Of a DNA stretch of 30,445 bases, positions 6,808 through 13,843 are shown piece after piece (position 1 is the stretch's first letter; every line of letters starts with the position of its first letter). The notes under the pieces are model-generated. The model had not been told where the DNA came from and did no database searches. It saw only the letters and a list, made by a program, of their open reading frames with translations. The translations under genes were made by a program, and so were the position numbers. The DNA is from a virus, in the IMG/VR virus record IMGVR_UViG_3300017917_000940, positions 1-30,445 of that record; one strand, given 5' to 3'.

Positions 6808-6890
6808 TGTTTGAAAATGTTTGAAAATATAGGGGAAATTTCCCAAAACAATATATAAATGTTTGAAAAAATATATCAAATGTTTGAAAA
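6808..6890 (+). repeat. Phased TGTTTGAAAA iterons around a palindrome
   Basis: Four exact copies begin at 6808, 6818, 6860 and 6881; the steps of 10, 42 and 21 bases are multiples of a helical turn. Between copies 2 and 3 lies the perfect palindrome GGGAAATTTCCC (6833-6844). Further GTTTGAA variants occur at about 6462, 7098, 7111, 7126 and 7151. This resembles protein-binding iterons of an origin or partition site. Confidence 0.5.
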
Positions 6891-7226
6891 CTTCCAGGAA
6901 TTATTTAGCTCTATCGTAATGTTTTATATAGGGATGTTTGTTAAGGATCTTCTATATACCCTGGGATTTTTTGGCCCGTTTCGTAATGTCTAATTATCCT
7001 GGCAGACAGCCCGCTGCGGGGGTATCAAAAATGGCAGGGTATAAAAGAGATATCGTAATACCCCTATAAGCTATAACACTATATACCTGGATATAAGGTT
7101 TGAAGATATGTGGTTTGAAATAAAATTGTTTGAAGGTTTGGGGAAAAAAATTGTTTGATCGTAATCCCATTTTGGGAAAAATAATGTTTGTACGTAATGT
7201 CTGGTTTGTTATGATATTTCCGGGGG

Positions 7227-7247
7227 CGCAGCTTTTATTTATCTGCG
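7227..7247 (-). terminator. Hairpin overlapping a stop codon
   Basis: Minus strand CGCAG / CTGCG around a loop containing the TAA of the gene ending at 7235 and the sequence ATAAAAG. Same design as the hairpins at 17706 and 14921; followed by GCCCCCGGAAA rather than a T run, so termination is uncertain. Confidence 0.4.
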
Positions 7248-7501
7248 TCTGTAAACATTTCGTTTAGAGTTTGATAACCATTATCTACATCAAGACCAAT
7301 AGCAGCCATTAACAAATCAAAAGTTTCATTTATGAAAAGTTCCCCTGATGGATTAACTGTTACAAGTTCTGTATTTATTAGATAAGCCATTGGCAAACCT
7401 AAATCATTGTAGTCTACAAAATCTGCTAAATTATCATCATCTCTGTAATTCATCCAGAGTTCTGACAAGATAGCACATTTATTGGAAAAGTCCGTCGCCA
7501 T
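7235..7501 (-). CDS. Hypothetical acidic phage protein
   Basis: 88 residues, strongly acidic, with a NYRDDDNLADFVDYNDLGLPMAYLI-type centre; proteins of this look are common in the early regions of actinophages but have no known function. Overlaps its upstream neighbour by 23 bases, last in its operon. Confidence 0.75.
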   Translation of the reverse strand: MATDFSNKCAILSELWMNYRDDDNLADFVDYNDLGLPMAYLINTELVTVNPSGELFINETFDLLMAAIGLDVDNGYQTLNEMFTDADK

Positions 7502-7715
7502 AGTATTTACCCATTTCTCTATATTCTGCTACTTCTTTATTATACTGTGCCGCTTCTAATACTTCAAGTGCCCGCACATAAACAGTATGAGGATTAGACA
7601 GCGCAAGGTATTTTCCCACAGCCTCCAAGTCAAGAGAGAAGTCTGATAGGATAGTTCCAATGCGCTTGGCAACTTTTTCCTCAGTGCTTGTATGTAATCT
7701 AATTGCTCTCATCAT
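7479..7715 (-). CDS. Hypothetical helical protein
   Basis: 78 residues (MMRAIRLHTSTEEKVAKRI...), mostly predicted helix. The -10 TACAAT ends 8 bases before the first ATG, so the leader is only 1-2 bases; the GAAAGG just upstream lies before the expected transcription start and cannot act as a ribosome-binding site unless initiation occurs further up. Start at the second Met (7712) is possible. Confidence 0.65.
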   Translation of the reverse strand: MMRAIRLHTSTEEKVAKRIGTILSDFSLDLEAVGKYLALSNPHTVYVRALEVLEAAQYNKEVAEYREMGKYYGDGLFQ

Positions 7716-7723
7716 AGCCTTTC

Positions 7724-7752
7724 ATTGTATCAAAAATTGTGGGGGAGCGCAA
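7724..7752 (-). promoter_or_regulatory. Promoter with near-leaderless output
   Basis: Minus strand TTGCGC (7747-7752), 17 bases, TGA-TACAAT (7724-7729). Confidence 0.5.
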
Positions 7753-7837
7753 GTAACTAAGAAAACCCTGCGCTCCTCCCTTATACCGTGGGGGACCCCA
7801 CCCCAGGTATGGCCCAGTCACCAGTTGGGCTGCTCAA

Positions 7838-8185
7838 TCAAACCTTCAGTACTCCATGATAACTAATAAAATCATCAATCGAGTGTGTTCCCGTATCATC
7901 CTCAATAGTATTATCAGTCATATCGATAACTATTGGATGGTCCATAAATCCTAGGTCATGAGGGTTACATGCATAAATGCCATAGTGTAGTTCATTTAGT
8001 AGGTCATCTTTGAGAAGATAACTAATTGCCATTCTAGTGTAGTATGGTGTGTCTCCCTTACGTGGAGCTGCATGGTTCAGTGCTGCAGCAAGGTCTTGAC
8101 ACATTGAGTCTTCACCCCAATGGCTATATAGGGCAACAGCCAAATCCTCTGACTGTTTAAAAACAAATGTACATCGAGCTCCCAT
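7838..8185 (-). CDS. Conserved actinophage-type hypothetical protein
   Basis: 115 residues. ARCTFVFKQSEDLAVALYSHWG at the N-terminus and GIYACNPHDLGFMDHPIVIDM are recognisable from proteins widely present in actinophage early regions; function unknown. AGAAAGGA six bases before ATG. Followed by a GCCCA/TGGGC hairpin (7811-7829). Confidence 0.75.
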   Translation of the reverse strand: MGARCTFVFKQSEDLAVALYSHWGEDSMCQDLAAALNHAAPRKGDTPYYTRMAISYLLKDDLLNELHYGIYACNPHDLGFMDHPIVIDMTDNTIEDDTGTHSIDDFISYHGVLKV

Positions 8186-8214
8186 GTTATTTCCTTTCTG
8201 TTTGGTTTGCTAGT

Positions 8215-8243
8215 AGGATATCAAATTCTAGAGGTAATGTCAA
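8215..8243 (-). promoter_or_regulatory. Promoter of the 115-residue gene
   Basis: Minus strand TTGACA (8238-8243), 17 bases, TGA-TATCCT (8215-8220); predicted start near 8208, giving a leader that includes AGAAAGGA. Confidence 0.6.
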
Positions 8244-8247
8244 TTGC

Positions 8248-8622
8248 TCATACATTTACGTCTTCCTCCTGATCTAACCACCCGTCTTGGTCCAGGCCAA
8301 CAAGAAAGCCATTCTCTCTCATCCAATCAGTAATAGTCTCTTCTAAGATCTCTCCACCCATATCCATATCGATACCAAGTTTCTCAATATCTTCAAAGAA
8401 CTTATCAAAGATCTGCTTTAGAGTTATACCCTCTGGAATTGCTTCTTCTTGCCATTCCGCAGGGGTACCAGAATAATTCTCATACCAATCTTTAATAATA
8501 TCAAAACACCATACCCACCCTAGTGTAGGGAAGACTGATAGATTATCTAGTTGTTTGTTGATAATTAATAATTGTTCAAAAACATCATCTCTACGTGTTT
8601 GTTCTTGTAGATCCAAACTCAT
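8248..8622 (-). CDS. Hypothetical acidic protein
   Basis: 124 residues, rich in Glu, Asp and Trp (GWVWCFDIIKDWYENY; acidic end DQEEDVNV). Last gene of a five-gene coupled operon that begins at 10068; starts inside the preceding stop behind AGAAAGG. An acidic small protein could be a DNA mimic, but nothing specific supports that. Confidence 0.7.
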   Translation of the reverse strand: MSLDLQEQTRRDDVFEQLLIINKQLDNLSVFPTLGWVWCFDIIKDWYENYSGTPAEWQEEAIPEGITLKQIFDKFFEDIEKLGIDMDMGGEILEETITDWMRENGFLVGLDQDGWLDQEEDVNV

Positions 8623-8894
8623 TTGTTGTCCCTTTCTTTTTCAGCAAATGATAGGTCATATGTTAGTTTATATAGATGAGAATATGCGTCACACATACCC
8701 TCCCAATATTTACGCTCCATGGATTCCATTGCGTCTCCATAGTCGTTCTCTTCCTCAATACGCTTGGCCTCTAGATACTCTTGCTCAGCCTCATGCATTA
8801 ATGTTTTAAGTTCACCGTGCATGATATCTAGAGATGAGATACGCATTTCAACCATACGTTGAAGACGCTCTTCCATTGGCTGTATATCTTGCAT
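8619..8894 (-). CDS. Hypothetical coiled-coil protein
   Basis: 91 residues with a long charged helix (LKTLMHEAEQEYLEAKRIEEE). Coupled to both neighbours: its first base is the last base of the preceding gene, and its stop overlaps the next start. Function unknown. Confidence 0.7.
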   Translation of the reverse strand: MQDIQPMEERLQRMVEMRISSLDIMHGELKTLMHEAEQEYLEAKRIEEENDYGDAMESMERKYWEGMCDAYSHLYKLTYDLSFAEKERDNK

Positions 8895-9100
8895 TATAGG
8901 GCCTCCACTTGTTGTGCTACATCCATTATATGACGAATGCCTGCTATTTGTCCACTTACATAGTTGAACTCAAAATCTAGTTCACGGTAGTCTTTAGAAT
9001 TCATATCCAATTCCTCCATTTGCATTTCTAGTTTTTCTAGGTCTTGCATTAGGCTAATCAGATGTATATTAATATACTCAAGCAAGATAGTGTTCATCAT
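8894..9100 (-). CDS. Hypothetical coiled-coil protein
   Basis: 68 residues with the heptad-like LISLMQDLEKLEMQMEELDM and a second helix. Overlaps the preceding gene by 23 bases. It and the next gene are both small acidic helical proteins and may interact (inference). Confidence 0.65.
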   Translation of the reverse strand: MMNTILLEYINIHLISLMQDLEKLEMQMEELDMNSKDYRELDFEFNYVSGQIAGIRHIMDVAQQVEAL

Positions 9101-9296
9101 CTTCCTTTAGGTCGTAGTGTTTATTAAAACTATCTCTGATGACTTGGCTCTCTGACATTTCTGCAAATCTATAATCTGCAAAGAACTGTCCCTCGTCAAG
9201 ATTAGAATTCATCCAATCCTCAAACAACTGTTCTCCAATTGCTTGTATTTCTGCGTCAATCAACATCTGATTAACATCTTCTAAGAAACTATGCAT
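9078..9296 (-). CDS. Hypothetical acidic helical protein
   Basis: 72 residues, net acidic (EDWMNSNLDEGQFFADYRF; end KEDDEHYLA). Starts inside the 3' end of the Api92-like gene (8-base overlap). Function unknown. Confidence 0.65.
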   Translation of the reverse strand: MHSFLEDVNQMLIDAEIQAIGEQLFEDWMNSNLDEGQFFADYRFAEMSESQVIRDSFNKHYDLKEDDEHYLA

Positions 9297-10068
9297 TTAT
9301 TTCATCCCTTCTGTATGCTGGTAGATATTCATCAGTCAAGAATACCTTATGTACCTCGCAGTCCGCAACTATCTCTAAGTCTGCTTCGCCTAGCCAGTGA
9401 CATTTCTCACATATCTCGCCACAGTCATTATCGCAGTATTCTAAGCAGTTATATTCATCACAATCTCTGCAACGATTTTCATATTCAAACTCAGCAGTAT
9501 TTTCTCCATTGACAAATTCGAGTTCTCCACCCCAACCTGTCTCCTCTTCGTATTCTAATGTAAGAACACAATTAGGAACTAACTTAGATAACTTCTCAAC
9601 AACGGTTCCAGCAGGAGCCCAAGCAGTCTGATATTTATATACTAGCCATTGGTCCTCACCTTCTGACCTATGCTCAATGAGTTCTGTGTCAGGATATTCA
9701 TCACCGTCACGAACAGCAACATCCCATTTGGTTCCCCAATTAGATGTATTCCAGTTATACCAATCCTTTTGAGTTTTGGCATGGGCAACCTCTTGTGCAA
9801 ACCATGTTGGGTCGTCTGTAGAGATTCCTAGTCGAGCAGGTTGTTTGACATATTCTTCCATGGTAATACCGTCCTCTAATGGAGAGTGGATATTCCAGAA
9901 TGCAAAAACAGGGGCAGAGTAAGTAGTCTCTGATATTTCCATTTCCTGTGTCTTAGGATTCCAACTGTCATGTAAAACAGTGAATGGCTTGTTGAGCCTA
10001 TCCTTAATATAATCTATTTGGTCTTTTGGACCTTGTATTGTTAATGAGTTAAAGCACCAATTTGGCAT
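9289..10068 (-). CDS. Api92-like protein with ferredoxin-fold domain and Cys-rich tail
   Basis: 259 residues. The N-terminus MPNWCFNSLTIQG is the signature of the Api92/YubB (DUF1281) family, whose ferredoxin-like domain has no firm function. The C-terminus adds about eight cysteines (CRDCDEYNCLEYCDNDCGEICEKC in two blocks), probably zinc-binding. The in-frame ATG at 10122 is rejected because 10068 has AGAAAGGA at the right distance and a promoter lies between. First gene of a five-gene operon. Confidence 0.8.
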   Translation of the reverse strand: MPNWCFNSLTIQGPKDQIDYIKDRLNKPFTVLHDSWNPKTQEMEISETTYSAPVFAFWNIHSPLEDGITMEEYVKQPARLGISTDDPTWFAQEVAHAKTQKDWYNWNTSNWGTKWDVAVRDGDEYPDTELIEHRSEGEDQWLVYKYQTAWAPAGTVVEKLSKLVPNCVLTLEYEEETGWGGELEFVNGENTAEFEYENRCRDCDEYNCLEYCDNDCGEICEKCHWLGEADLEIVADCEVHKVFLTDEYLPAYRRDEINA

Positions 10069-10093
10069 GGGGTTCCTTTCTGTGGATAGTATT

Positions 10094-10122
10094 ATTCTAG
10101 CAAATTCGGGTAAATAAATCAA
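10094..10122 (-). promoter_or_regulatory. Promoter of the Api92-like operon
   Basis: Minus strand TTGATT (10117-10122), 17 bases, TGC-TAGAAT (10094-10099); predicted start about 10087. Confidence 0.7.
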
Positions 10123-10138
10123 GCCCTCTTAATAGGTT

Positions 10139-10154
10139 TGTGACGTAAATCACA
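10139..10154. promoter_or_regulatory. GlxR/Crp-like operator (centre about -59.5)
   Basis: TGTGACGTAAATCACA matches TGTGANNTANNTCACA at every fixed base. It overlaps the stop codon of the upstream gene and is centred about 60 bases before the predicted start of the Api92-like operon. Confidence 0.75.
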
Positions 10155-10329
10155 GCTTTCCCTCTATATTGCTAGATCCACAGACCATACACTTGCAATC
10201 TGCCACATCAAAGTATTCTTTGTATACCACATCCTGGAGGGTACCATCAGAATCATATTCAGCTTCATTATAACTATTCTCAGTATATGAGAATTTGAAG
10301 GTATTATTACAATCTAAACAATTAGGCAT
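10150..10329 (-). CDS. Small zinc-ribbon protein
   Basis: 59 residues: CLDC near the N-terminus (4-7) and CKCMVC (45-50) near the C-terminus, a zinc ribbon with an acidic insert. An in-frame ATG at 10410 lies inside the preceding gene; 10329 overlaps that gene's stop by only 8 bases and gives the family-like start MPNCLDC. Function unknown. Confidence 0.65.
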   Translation of the reverse strand: MPNCLDCNNTFKFSYTENSYNEAEYDSDGTLQDVVYKEYFDVADCKCMVCGSSNIEGKL

Positions 10330-10501
10330 TATCAAAATACCCTTCAGCCCATAGGCCTTGTAAGAAATCCACTGTTTGAAGTAATCCATCAACAAGTGGT
10401 TGTTTGTCAATAAGATCTGATGGATGTCTTAAATAAAATAATTTAGCGTCATGAACTGAATTAATCATGTTGTCTAAATCTTGAGCAGTATAACCTAACA
10501 T
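10322..10501 (-). CDS. 59-residue helical protein
   Basis: Begins MLGYTAQDLDNMINSVHDAK; two or three amphipathic helices, ending LQGLWAEGYFDNA. CAGAAAGGG lies five bases before ATG and a promoter sits upstream. Overlaps the zinc-ribbon gene. Function unknown. Confidence 0.7.
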   Translation of the reverse strand: MLGYTAQDLDNMINSVHDAKLFYLRHPSDLIDKQPLVDGLLQTVDFLQGLWAEGYFDNA

Positions 10502-10522
10502 ATTTCCCTTTCTGTTAATAAA

Positions 10523-10551
10523 ATTTTACCAGGGATCGGGGAAAAAATCAA
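10523..10551 (-). promoter_or_regulatory. Promoter of the 10.5 kb operon
   Basis: Minus strand TTGATT (10546-10551), 17 bases, TGG-TAAAAT (10523-10528). No GlxR-like dyad at -64 here; only a half site TAATCAC at about 10558. Confidence 0.65.
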
Positions 10552-10611
10552 GTCTAACGTAATCACTAAAAATGAAAAATACTATTGTTTAACATTTCCG
10601 GCCCGCATTTG

Positions 10612-10685
10612 CGATCTGTATGGGACTTGAACCCACGACCTCTACCGTGACAGGGTAGCGCTCTAACCAACTGAGCTAACAGACC
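10612..10685 (-). tRNA. tRNA-Asp (anticodon GTC)
   Basis: Cloverleaf with acceptor GGTCTGT/ACAGATC, D arm GCTC/GAGC with AGTTGGTTA loop, anticodon stem CTACC/GGTAG around CTGTCAC, T arm GTGGG TTCAAGT CCCAT and discriminator G, as expected for Asp. No encoded CCA. Lies downstream of the DUF932 gene in the same orientation and likely same transcript. Confidence 0.95.
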
Positions 10686-10692
10686 AATAAGG

Positions 10693-10715
10693 TGAGCAGT
10701 TTTAAATCTTACTCA
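10693..10715 (-). terminator. 3' hairpin family member (TGAG type), before tRNA-Asp
   Basis: TGAGCA / TTACTCA stem with one mismatch around GTTTTAAATC (plus-strand view), 12 bases after the stop at 10727. It separates the DUF932 coding region from tRNA-Asp and may be a processing signal rather than a terminator. Confidence 0.4.
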
Positions 10716-10726
10716 GGATTTTTTTA

Positions 10727-11743
10727 TTATGCTAGTTGCATAACATTTTGTACAACTTTTAGCAGACGATTTTTCTCTGCGTTAATTGTAGCATCAAAGC
10801 CAGATGCAGCAGCAAGAAGTGATTCGTTATTATCACCACGAGCAGAACGATGCCAATCTAAACGCTCTGTAAGTGCATTAAACGCACCCCAAGCGGTATT
10901 AGCAATCATGCCATTGAATTCGCCAGTGTAAATATCGTTAATTAAATCAACTTTATTTTCCCACTTTTTGATTGAACCCTTAGCATCTTTATCAGGCTTT
11001 GGATAAGCAGCAAGAATAATATCGTTAAATTGCTGTGCTGTGACTGTTTGCTCAATCATAGCCTTAGCCATTTTATCGAATTCATCCATGTACGCATTAG
11101 CAAGACCAAGAGTCTCACGAGCAATTTGTACTTTACCATTAGCGGTTTGAGTATGGCGAATCTTGAAAGATTGCTTGATACCATTTTTCTTTTTCTTGCC
11201 ACCTAGTGCAAGATTAAGAGTGTTAGCGCATACAACACGCACTGGCGTGATACTTGCTTGAATAGCGATTGAGCCATCATGTGATGTGTTGATAAGTAAA
11301 TAAGTTTTTACCTTATCTGCAACACCGCTAGGGTCAAGAACTGTTTCACGCTCTAATGCAAGAGAGCCAAATACAACACGACCCCCACGAATAGAACCAG
11401 CAGTCTCCCAACGACCTCCGCCGTCTAGGATGTTATCACCGAATGAGAATAAATCTTCATTCTGTAAAACATGATAACGCTCACCAACAACACCCAAAAT
11501 ATCTGTTTGAGAGTTATTAGTAGGATTAGTACGCACAACATACTGATAAGATTTATCTGATGTAAGCGTGTTTGGAATTTCAACATCTACCAATCTAACA
11601 TTCCAATTATTTAGATTAGCAGCAGCAAGCATTTCTGCTGTATTTTTTTCTTCTGTGAAAACTGTGCCTAGACCATGCCAAGCAGGTTCACGGAAAGATG
11701 CAAAAGAAGCGACACCATTTTGTGTCTCTAATTCATGAGCCAT
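10727..11743 (-). CDS. DUF932 / phage-plasmid-like protein (TIGR03299 type)
   Basis: 338 residues, the usual length. The start MAHELETQNGVASFASFREP, with AWHGLGTV next, and the mid-protein GRVVFGSLAL and TPVRVVCANTL blocks identify the family, common in actinophages and mobile elements; biochemical role unknown. AGAAAGGA lies upstream. The codon usage and GC are higher than in the right-hand arm. Followed by a 3' hairpin and tRNA-Asp. Confidence 0.88.
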   Translation of the reverse strand: MAHELETQNGVASFASFREPAWHGLGTVFTEEKNTAEMLAAANLNNWNVRLVDVEIPNTLTSDKSYQYVVRTNPTNNSQTDILGVVGERYHVLQNEDLFSFGDNILDGGGRWETAGSIRGGRVVFGSLALERETVLDPSGVADKVKTYLLINTSHDGSIAIQASITPVRVVCANTLNLALGGKKKKNGIKQSFKIRHTQTANGKVQIARETLGLANAYMDEFDKMAKAMIEQTVTAQQFNDIILAAYPKPDKDAKGSIKKWENKVDLINDIYTGEFNGMIANTAWGAFNALTERLDWHRSARGDNNESLLAAASGFDATINAEKNRLLKVVQNVMQLA

Positions 11744-11769
11744 TTTTTATCCTTTCTAGTGATTTAACA

Positions 11770-11798
11770 ATCTTAGCAGACAAGACTGACAAAGTCAA
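11770..11798 (-). promoter_or_regulatory. Promoter of the DUF932 gene
   Basis: Minus strand TTGACT (11793-11798), 17 bases, TGC-TAAGAT (11770-11775); predicted start about 11763. Confidence 0.7.
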
Positions 11799-11821
11799 AT
11801 AAGGTTGTTAGAAATTGGGAG

Positions 11822-11834
11822 AAATCGGACATTT
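11822..11834 (-). promoter_or_regulatory. ATGTCCG box, centre about -65
   Basis: AAATGTCCGATTT in the direction of transcription. The same 13-mer occurs at 14889 and, in the opposite genomic but same transcriptional orientation, at 18310. Confidence 0.45.
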
Positions 11835-11850
11835 TTCTTAACGTACTTAA

Positions 11851-11866
11851 TGTGATCAATATCACA
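11851..11866. promoter_or_regulatory. GlxR/Crp-like operator (centre about -95)
   Basis: TGTGATCAATATCACA, with both five-base half sites intact. It lies about 95 bases upstream of the predicted DUF932 start, farther than the other sites. Confidence 0.65.
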
Positions 11867-11886
11867 GCGGGCCCGGAAATTTTAGA

Positions 11887-11909
11887 GGGCCAGTTTTAAA
11901 TCATGGCCC
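11887..11909 (-). terminator. 3' hairpin family member (GGGCCA type)
   Basis: GGGCCA / TGGCCC, loop GTTTTAAATCA on the plus strand. The loop is the same as in the GAGCA members although the stem bases differ, i.e. compensatory change. It follows the stop at 11941. Confidence 0.5.
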
Positions 11910-11940
11910 AGGATTTTTGGATAGATACCCCTATCTCAAA

Positions 11941-12423
11941 CTAGTTTTCATTTGCGTCTTCAATTTGAAAATCATTAATGACAACATTGCCATTGTATGA
12001 ATCGACACTGATTGAATCAGTTAAGAAATCTTCTAGATTGAAATCTTCAATTTCATCTAATGTAACATCAACTGAACCGTTAACAGTAATGGTTGCAGAG
12101 AATTCAACTGTTTTAGTTGGATGAAGGTCAAAGTGCTGACATAGTTCCAGCAGTACATCTTCTTTTGAATATTCTGAATCGGACCATTCAATTATTTTAT
12201 CTTCAAGAGAGTTAATTGTACTGTGCAGATTATTTAGTGCTTTTTTATTTACACGTCCATTGTGTAGGTCCCATTCAATTTCTGTAACCTTGGATGTTAA
12301 ATATGTTGGCTCTTCAGGAGCAGCATATGTGCCAGCAATGGCTTTATACGTGACAAGAAGATTTGGGTTATATGGCACTGTAACTTTATCAATTGTTACG
12401 GCGTCTTGTAGTTCGCTTCCCAT
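11941..12423 (-). CDS. Hypothetical protein
   Basis: 160 residues. A helical middle (LHSTINSLEDKIIEWSDSEYS) and a beta-rich, acidic C-terminus (TVEFSATITVNGSVDVTLDEI). The ATG shares a base with the preceding stop, so it is coupled to the 87-residue gene. Probably an actinophage early-region family of unknown function. Confidence 0.75.
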   Translation of the reverse strand: MGSELQDAVTIDKVTVPYNPNLLVTYKAIAGTYAAPEEPTYLTSKVTEIEWDLHNGRVNKKALNNLHSTINSLEDKIIEWSDSEYSKEDVLLELCQHFDLHPTKTVEFSATITVNGSVDVTLDEIEDFNLEDFLTDSISVDSYNGNVVINDFQIEDANEN

Positions 12424-12686
12424 TAGTTCATTTCCTTTCCTAGTTCATCGAATTCTCTGATAGTAGTTATCATCTCATCTAATTGAGATTCTGTCAATAA
12501 GACATGTGTAACAAGAGTAGTAGTCATTGCTGATAGTGCTGCTGAATATTGAAATAAAGCCCTAGCAAATTCCTCTGATGACATTTCGTCTTTGTGATGA
12601 TAAATAGCAGAAGCCATATCCATTATCATTTCATCATGGACTGCTTCTTGTGTTGCGTTTTGTAGTTCTAGCATTGTGCTAATCAT
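12423..12686 (-). CDS. Hypothetical helical protein
   Basis: 87 residues, nearly all helix, with methionine-rich N-terminus and AMTTTLVTHVLLTESQLDEM. AGAAAGGA lies upstream of the first ATG. First gene of a two-gene operon controlled by a promoter and a GlxR-like site. Confidence 0.75.
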   Translation of the reverse strand: MISTMLELQNATQEAVHDEMIMDMASAIYHHKDEMSSEEFARALFQYSAALSAMTTTLVTHVLLTESQLDEMITTIREFDELGKEMN

Positions 12687-12712
12687 TTGGGGTATCCTTT
12701 CTTTCTATACCA

Positions 12713-12741
12713 AGTTTATCAAAAATATGGGAAAAATACAA
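12713..12741 (-). promoter_or_regulatory. Promoter of the 12.7 kb operon
   Basis: Minus strand TTGTAT (12736-12741), 17 bases, TGA-TAAACT (12713-12718); predicted start about 12706. Confidence 0.6.
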
Positions 12742-12761
12742 GTCGTACTTAAAGGGGGCCT

Positions 12762-12777
12762 TGTGATCTTCCTCACA
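12762..12777. promoter_or_regulatory. GlxR/Crp-like operator (centre about -63.5)
   Basis: TGTGATCTTCCTCACA: perfect half sites, less typical spacer. Confidence 0.65.
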
Positions 12778-12804
12778 TTTTCCGGCCCGCAGCTTTTGAG
12801 AGTG

Positions 12805-12825
12805 GAGCAGTTTTATATCTTGCTC
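12805..12825 (-). terminator. 3' hairpin family member (GAGCA type)
   Basis: GAGCA / TGCTC around GTTTTATATCT, 13 bases after the stop at 12838. Confidence 0.45.
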
Positions 12826-12837
12826 AGGATAATTTTG

Positions 12838-13005
12838 TTAGTAAGTTTTTACCATAGCAAATCTTGTTTGGTTATTTGCTAAGCGCAACATTACTTTAGT
12901 TACATTACGAGTTTGTGGAACAAACTTTTCAATTCGCCCTGTAACACCTGTCTTGCTTGTTGTGAATAAATCACCGATTTGGTAAGTGTATCCGCCGAGA
13001 GTCAT
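12838..13005 (-). CDS. Small beta-barrel-like (KOW/SH3-type) protein, copy 1
   Basis: 55 residues: YQIGDLFTTSKTGVTGRIEKF, then a basic beta strand VTKVMLRLANN. It aligns with the 54-residue protein at 13.6 kb (YKVGDTYTS...VTGVIKEIVP) over its whole length. The xVGDxYxS...VxGxI pattern suggests a five-strand barrel. AGAAAGGA seven bases before ATG. Probably transcribed from the promoter of the 140-residue gene upstream. Function unknown. Confidence 0.7.
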   Translation of the reverse strand: MTLGGYTYQIGDLFTTSKTGVTGRIEKFVPQTRNVTKVMLRLANNQTRFAMVKTY

Positions 13006-13032
13006 TTATTTTTCCTTTCTTAGTTGGTGTGT

Positions 13033-13055
13033 TGAGCAGTTTTATTTCATGCTCA
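13033..13055 (-). terminator. 3' hairpin family member (TGAGCA type)
   Basis: TGAGCA / TGCTCA around GTTTTATTTCA, 11 bases after the stop at 13066 and just before the ribosome-binding site of the next gene. Since no other promoter is seen for the next gene, this hairpin probably does not stop all transcription. Confidence 0.45.
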
Positions 13056-13065
13056 GGAAAGTAAT

Positions 13066-13488
13066 TTACAAGTATCTTGCGATAGCGTTGTAAGTAGAAG
13101 TAGAAACTACTTCCTCATCTGTCATCTTGAGAATACGAATTGCGTTAGAGATTTCCTCTTTCATCTCGTTGTATGTGTGTTGATGAAGTGTATCAAACTC
13201 ACGCACAGGTTCAGCAGGGAAATCTGCTTCATTACAGGTCAAGTCAAAATCTACATTGAGAGTTTTGTTCCATGAACGATAATTAGTGCGGAAGTTTTCT
13301 GCCTTTGAGATGTTAGCAACAGCAAACTTACCAACTTCTTTACGCCACTTTTCCATAGCCTTTTGGTATTTTGCTTCGTTCTCATCTTGCTTCTTGTAGT
13401 TAGCCTCTAGTTCTGCTAACTTAGTTTCTAATGCCTTGATAACTTTTGGTGTGGCTATCTTGACATTTATTGCTTTCCCTCTACTCAT
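13066..13488 (-). CDS. Hypothetical coiled-coil protein
   Basis: 140 residues. A basic start (MSRGKAINVKIATPKV) leads into a long charged helix (residues about 14-56), then a domain with FDLTCNEADFPAEP and a helical end. AGAAAGGA upstream. Function unknown. Confidence 0.75.
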   Translation of the reverse strand: MSRGKAINVKIATPKVIKALETKLAELEANYKKQDENEAKYQKAMEKWRKEVGKFAVANISKAENFRTNYRSWNKTLNVDFDLTCNEADFPAEPVREFDTLHQHTYNEMKEEISNAIRILKMTDEEVVSTSTYNAIARYL

Positions 13489-13517
13489 TTGTTTCCTTTC
13501 TGTTGGGGTATTTATCT

Positions 13518-13546
13518 ATCCTAGCATTTCTAAGATAAAAAATCAA
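13518..13546 (-). promoter_or_regulatory. Promoter of the 140-residue gene
   Basis: Minus strand TTGATT (13541-13546), 17 bases, TGC-TAGGAT (13518-13523). Confidence 0.65.
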
Positions 13547-13548
13547 GT

Positions 13549-13574
13549 TGAGCAGTTTAGCCTTGACTTGCTCA
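13549..13574 (-). terminator. 3' hairpin family member, abutting the next promoter
   Basis: TGAGCA / TGCTCA with a 14-base loop, 23 bases after the stop at 13598 and only 2 bases upstream of the next -35. Confidence 0.4.
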
Positions 13575-13597
13575 GGTCAGGTTAGCGTTTGCTAAGA

Positions 13598-13762
13598 TTA
13601 CTTGTTTTTCCAAGTTGTCCAGCGTGTTTCGCCATTTACATCAAGTTTGACACGAACTGTGTTCTTGTTGGTTGGCACGATTTCCTTGATAACACCTGTC
13701 ACCTTTGACTTTTGTGAGGTGTAGGTATCGCCTACCTTGTAAGTTGCTGTTGATACTGTCAT
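13598..13762 (-). CDS. Small beta-barrel-like (KOW/SH3-type) protein, copy 2
   Basis: 54 residues, MTVSTATYKVGDTYTSQKSK onward, paralogous to the 55-residue protein at 12.84 kb and more distantly like the 76-residue protein at 16.9 kb. Ends RWTTWKNK. GAAAGGA upstream and its own promoter and operator. A nucleic-acid or protein binding role is possible for such barrels but not shown. Confidence 0.7.
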   Translation of the reverse strand: MTVSTATYKVGDTYTSQKSKVTGVIKEIVPTNKNTVRVKLDVNGETRWTTWKNK

Positions 13763-13800
13763 TTCATTTCCTTTCGGTTGGTTGTTTATTACTTGTATTT

Positions 13801-13829
13801 ATTATTTCATTTTTGTATTTATTTGTCAA
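13801..13829 (-). promoter_or_regulatory. Promoter of KOW-like copy 2
   Basis: Minus strand TTGACA (13824-13829), 17 bases, TGA-AATAAT (13801-13806). The same -10 context, ATGAAATAATAAA, occurs at the 17.2 kb promoter. Confidence 0.6.
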
Positions 13830-13843
13830 GTCTTATTTACCAA

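Larger units (their letters stand above)
6360..7226. other. Gene-poor, repeat-rich region; candidate origin or control region
   Basis: About 870 bases without a convincing gene. It holds: two near copies of a 21-22-base repeat ATATGCCAGATA(T)GCCTGATAT-type (6439-6460, 6471-6491); six CGTAAT motifs (6655, 6915, 6982, 7054, 7160, 7193); many GTTTGAA motifs; and a consensus minus promoter (6748-6776). Codon-like composition is absent in most of it. Function undetermined. Confidence 0.5.

Noticed and set aside
6808-6890. CRISPR-like direct repeats
   Set aside because: Repeats are only 10 bp, unequally spaced and without unique spacers of CRISPR size; no cas genes.
6360-7226. A GOLLD- or ROOL-type giant phage RNA
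   Set aside because: Gene-free length is suggestive, but I could not trace a conserved fold or known motif by eye; a covariance search would be needed.
9291-9512. 73-residue plus-strand frame
   Set aside because: Mirror of the Cys-rich end of the Api92-like gene; no signals for expression.
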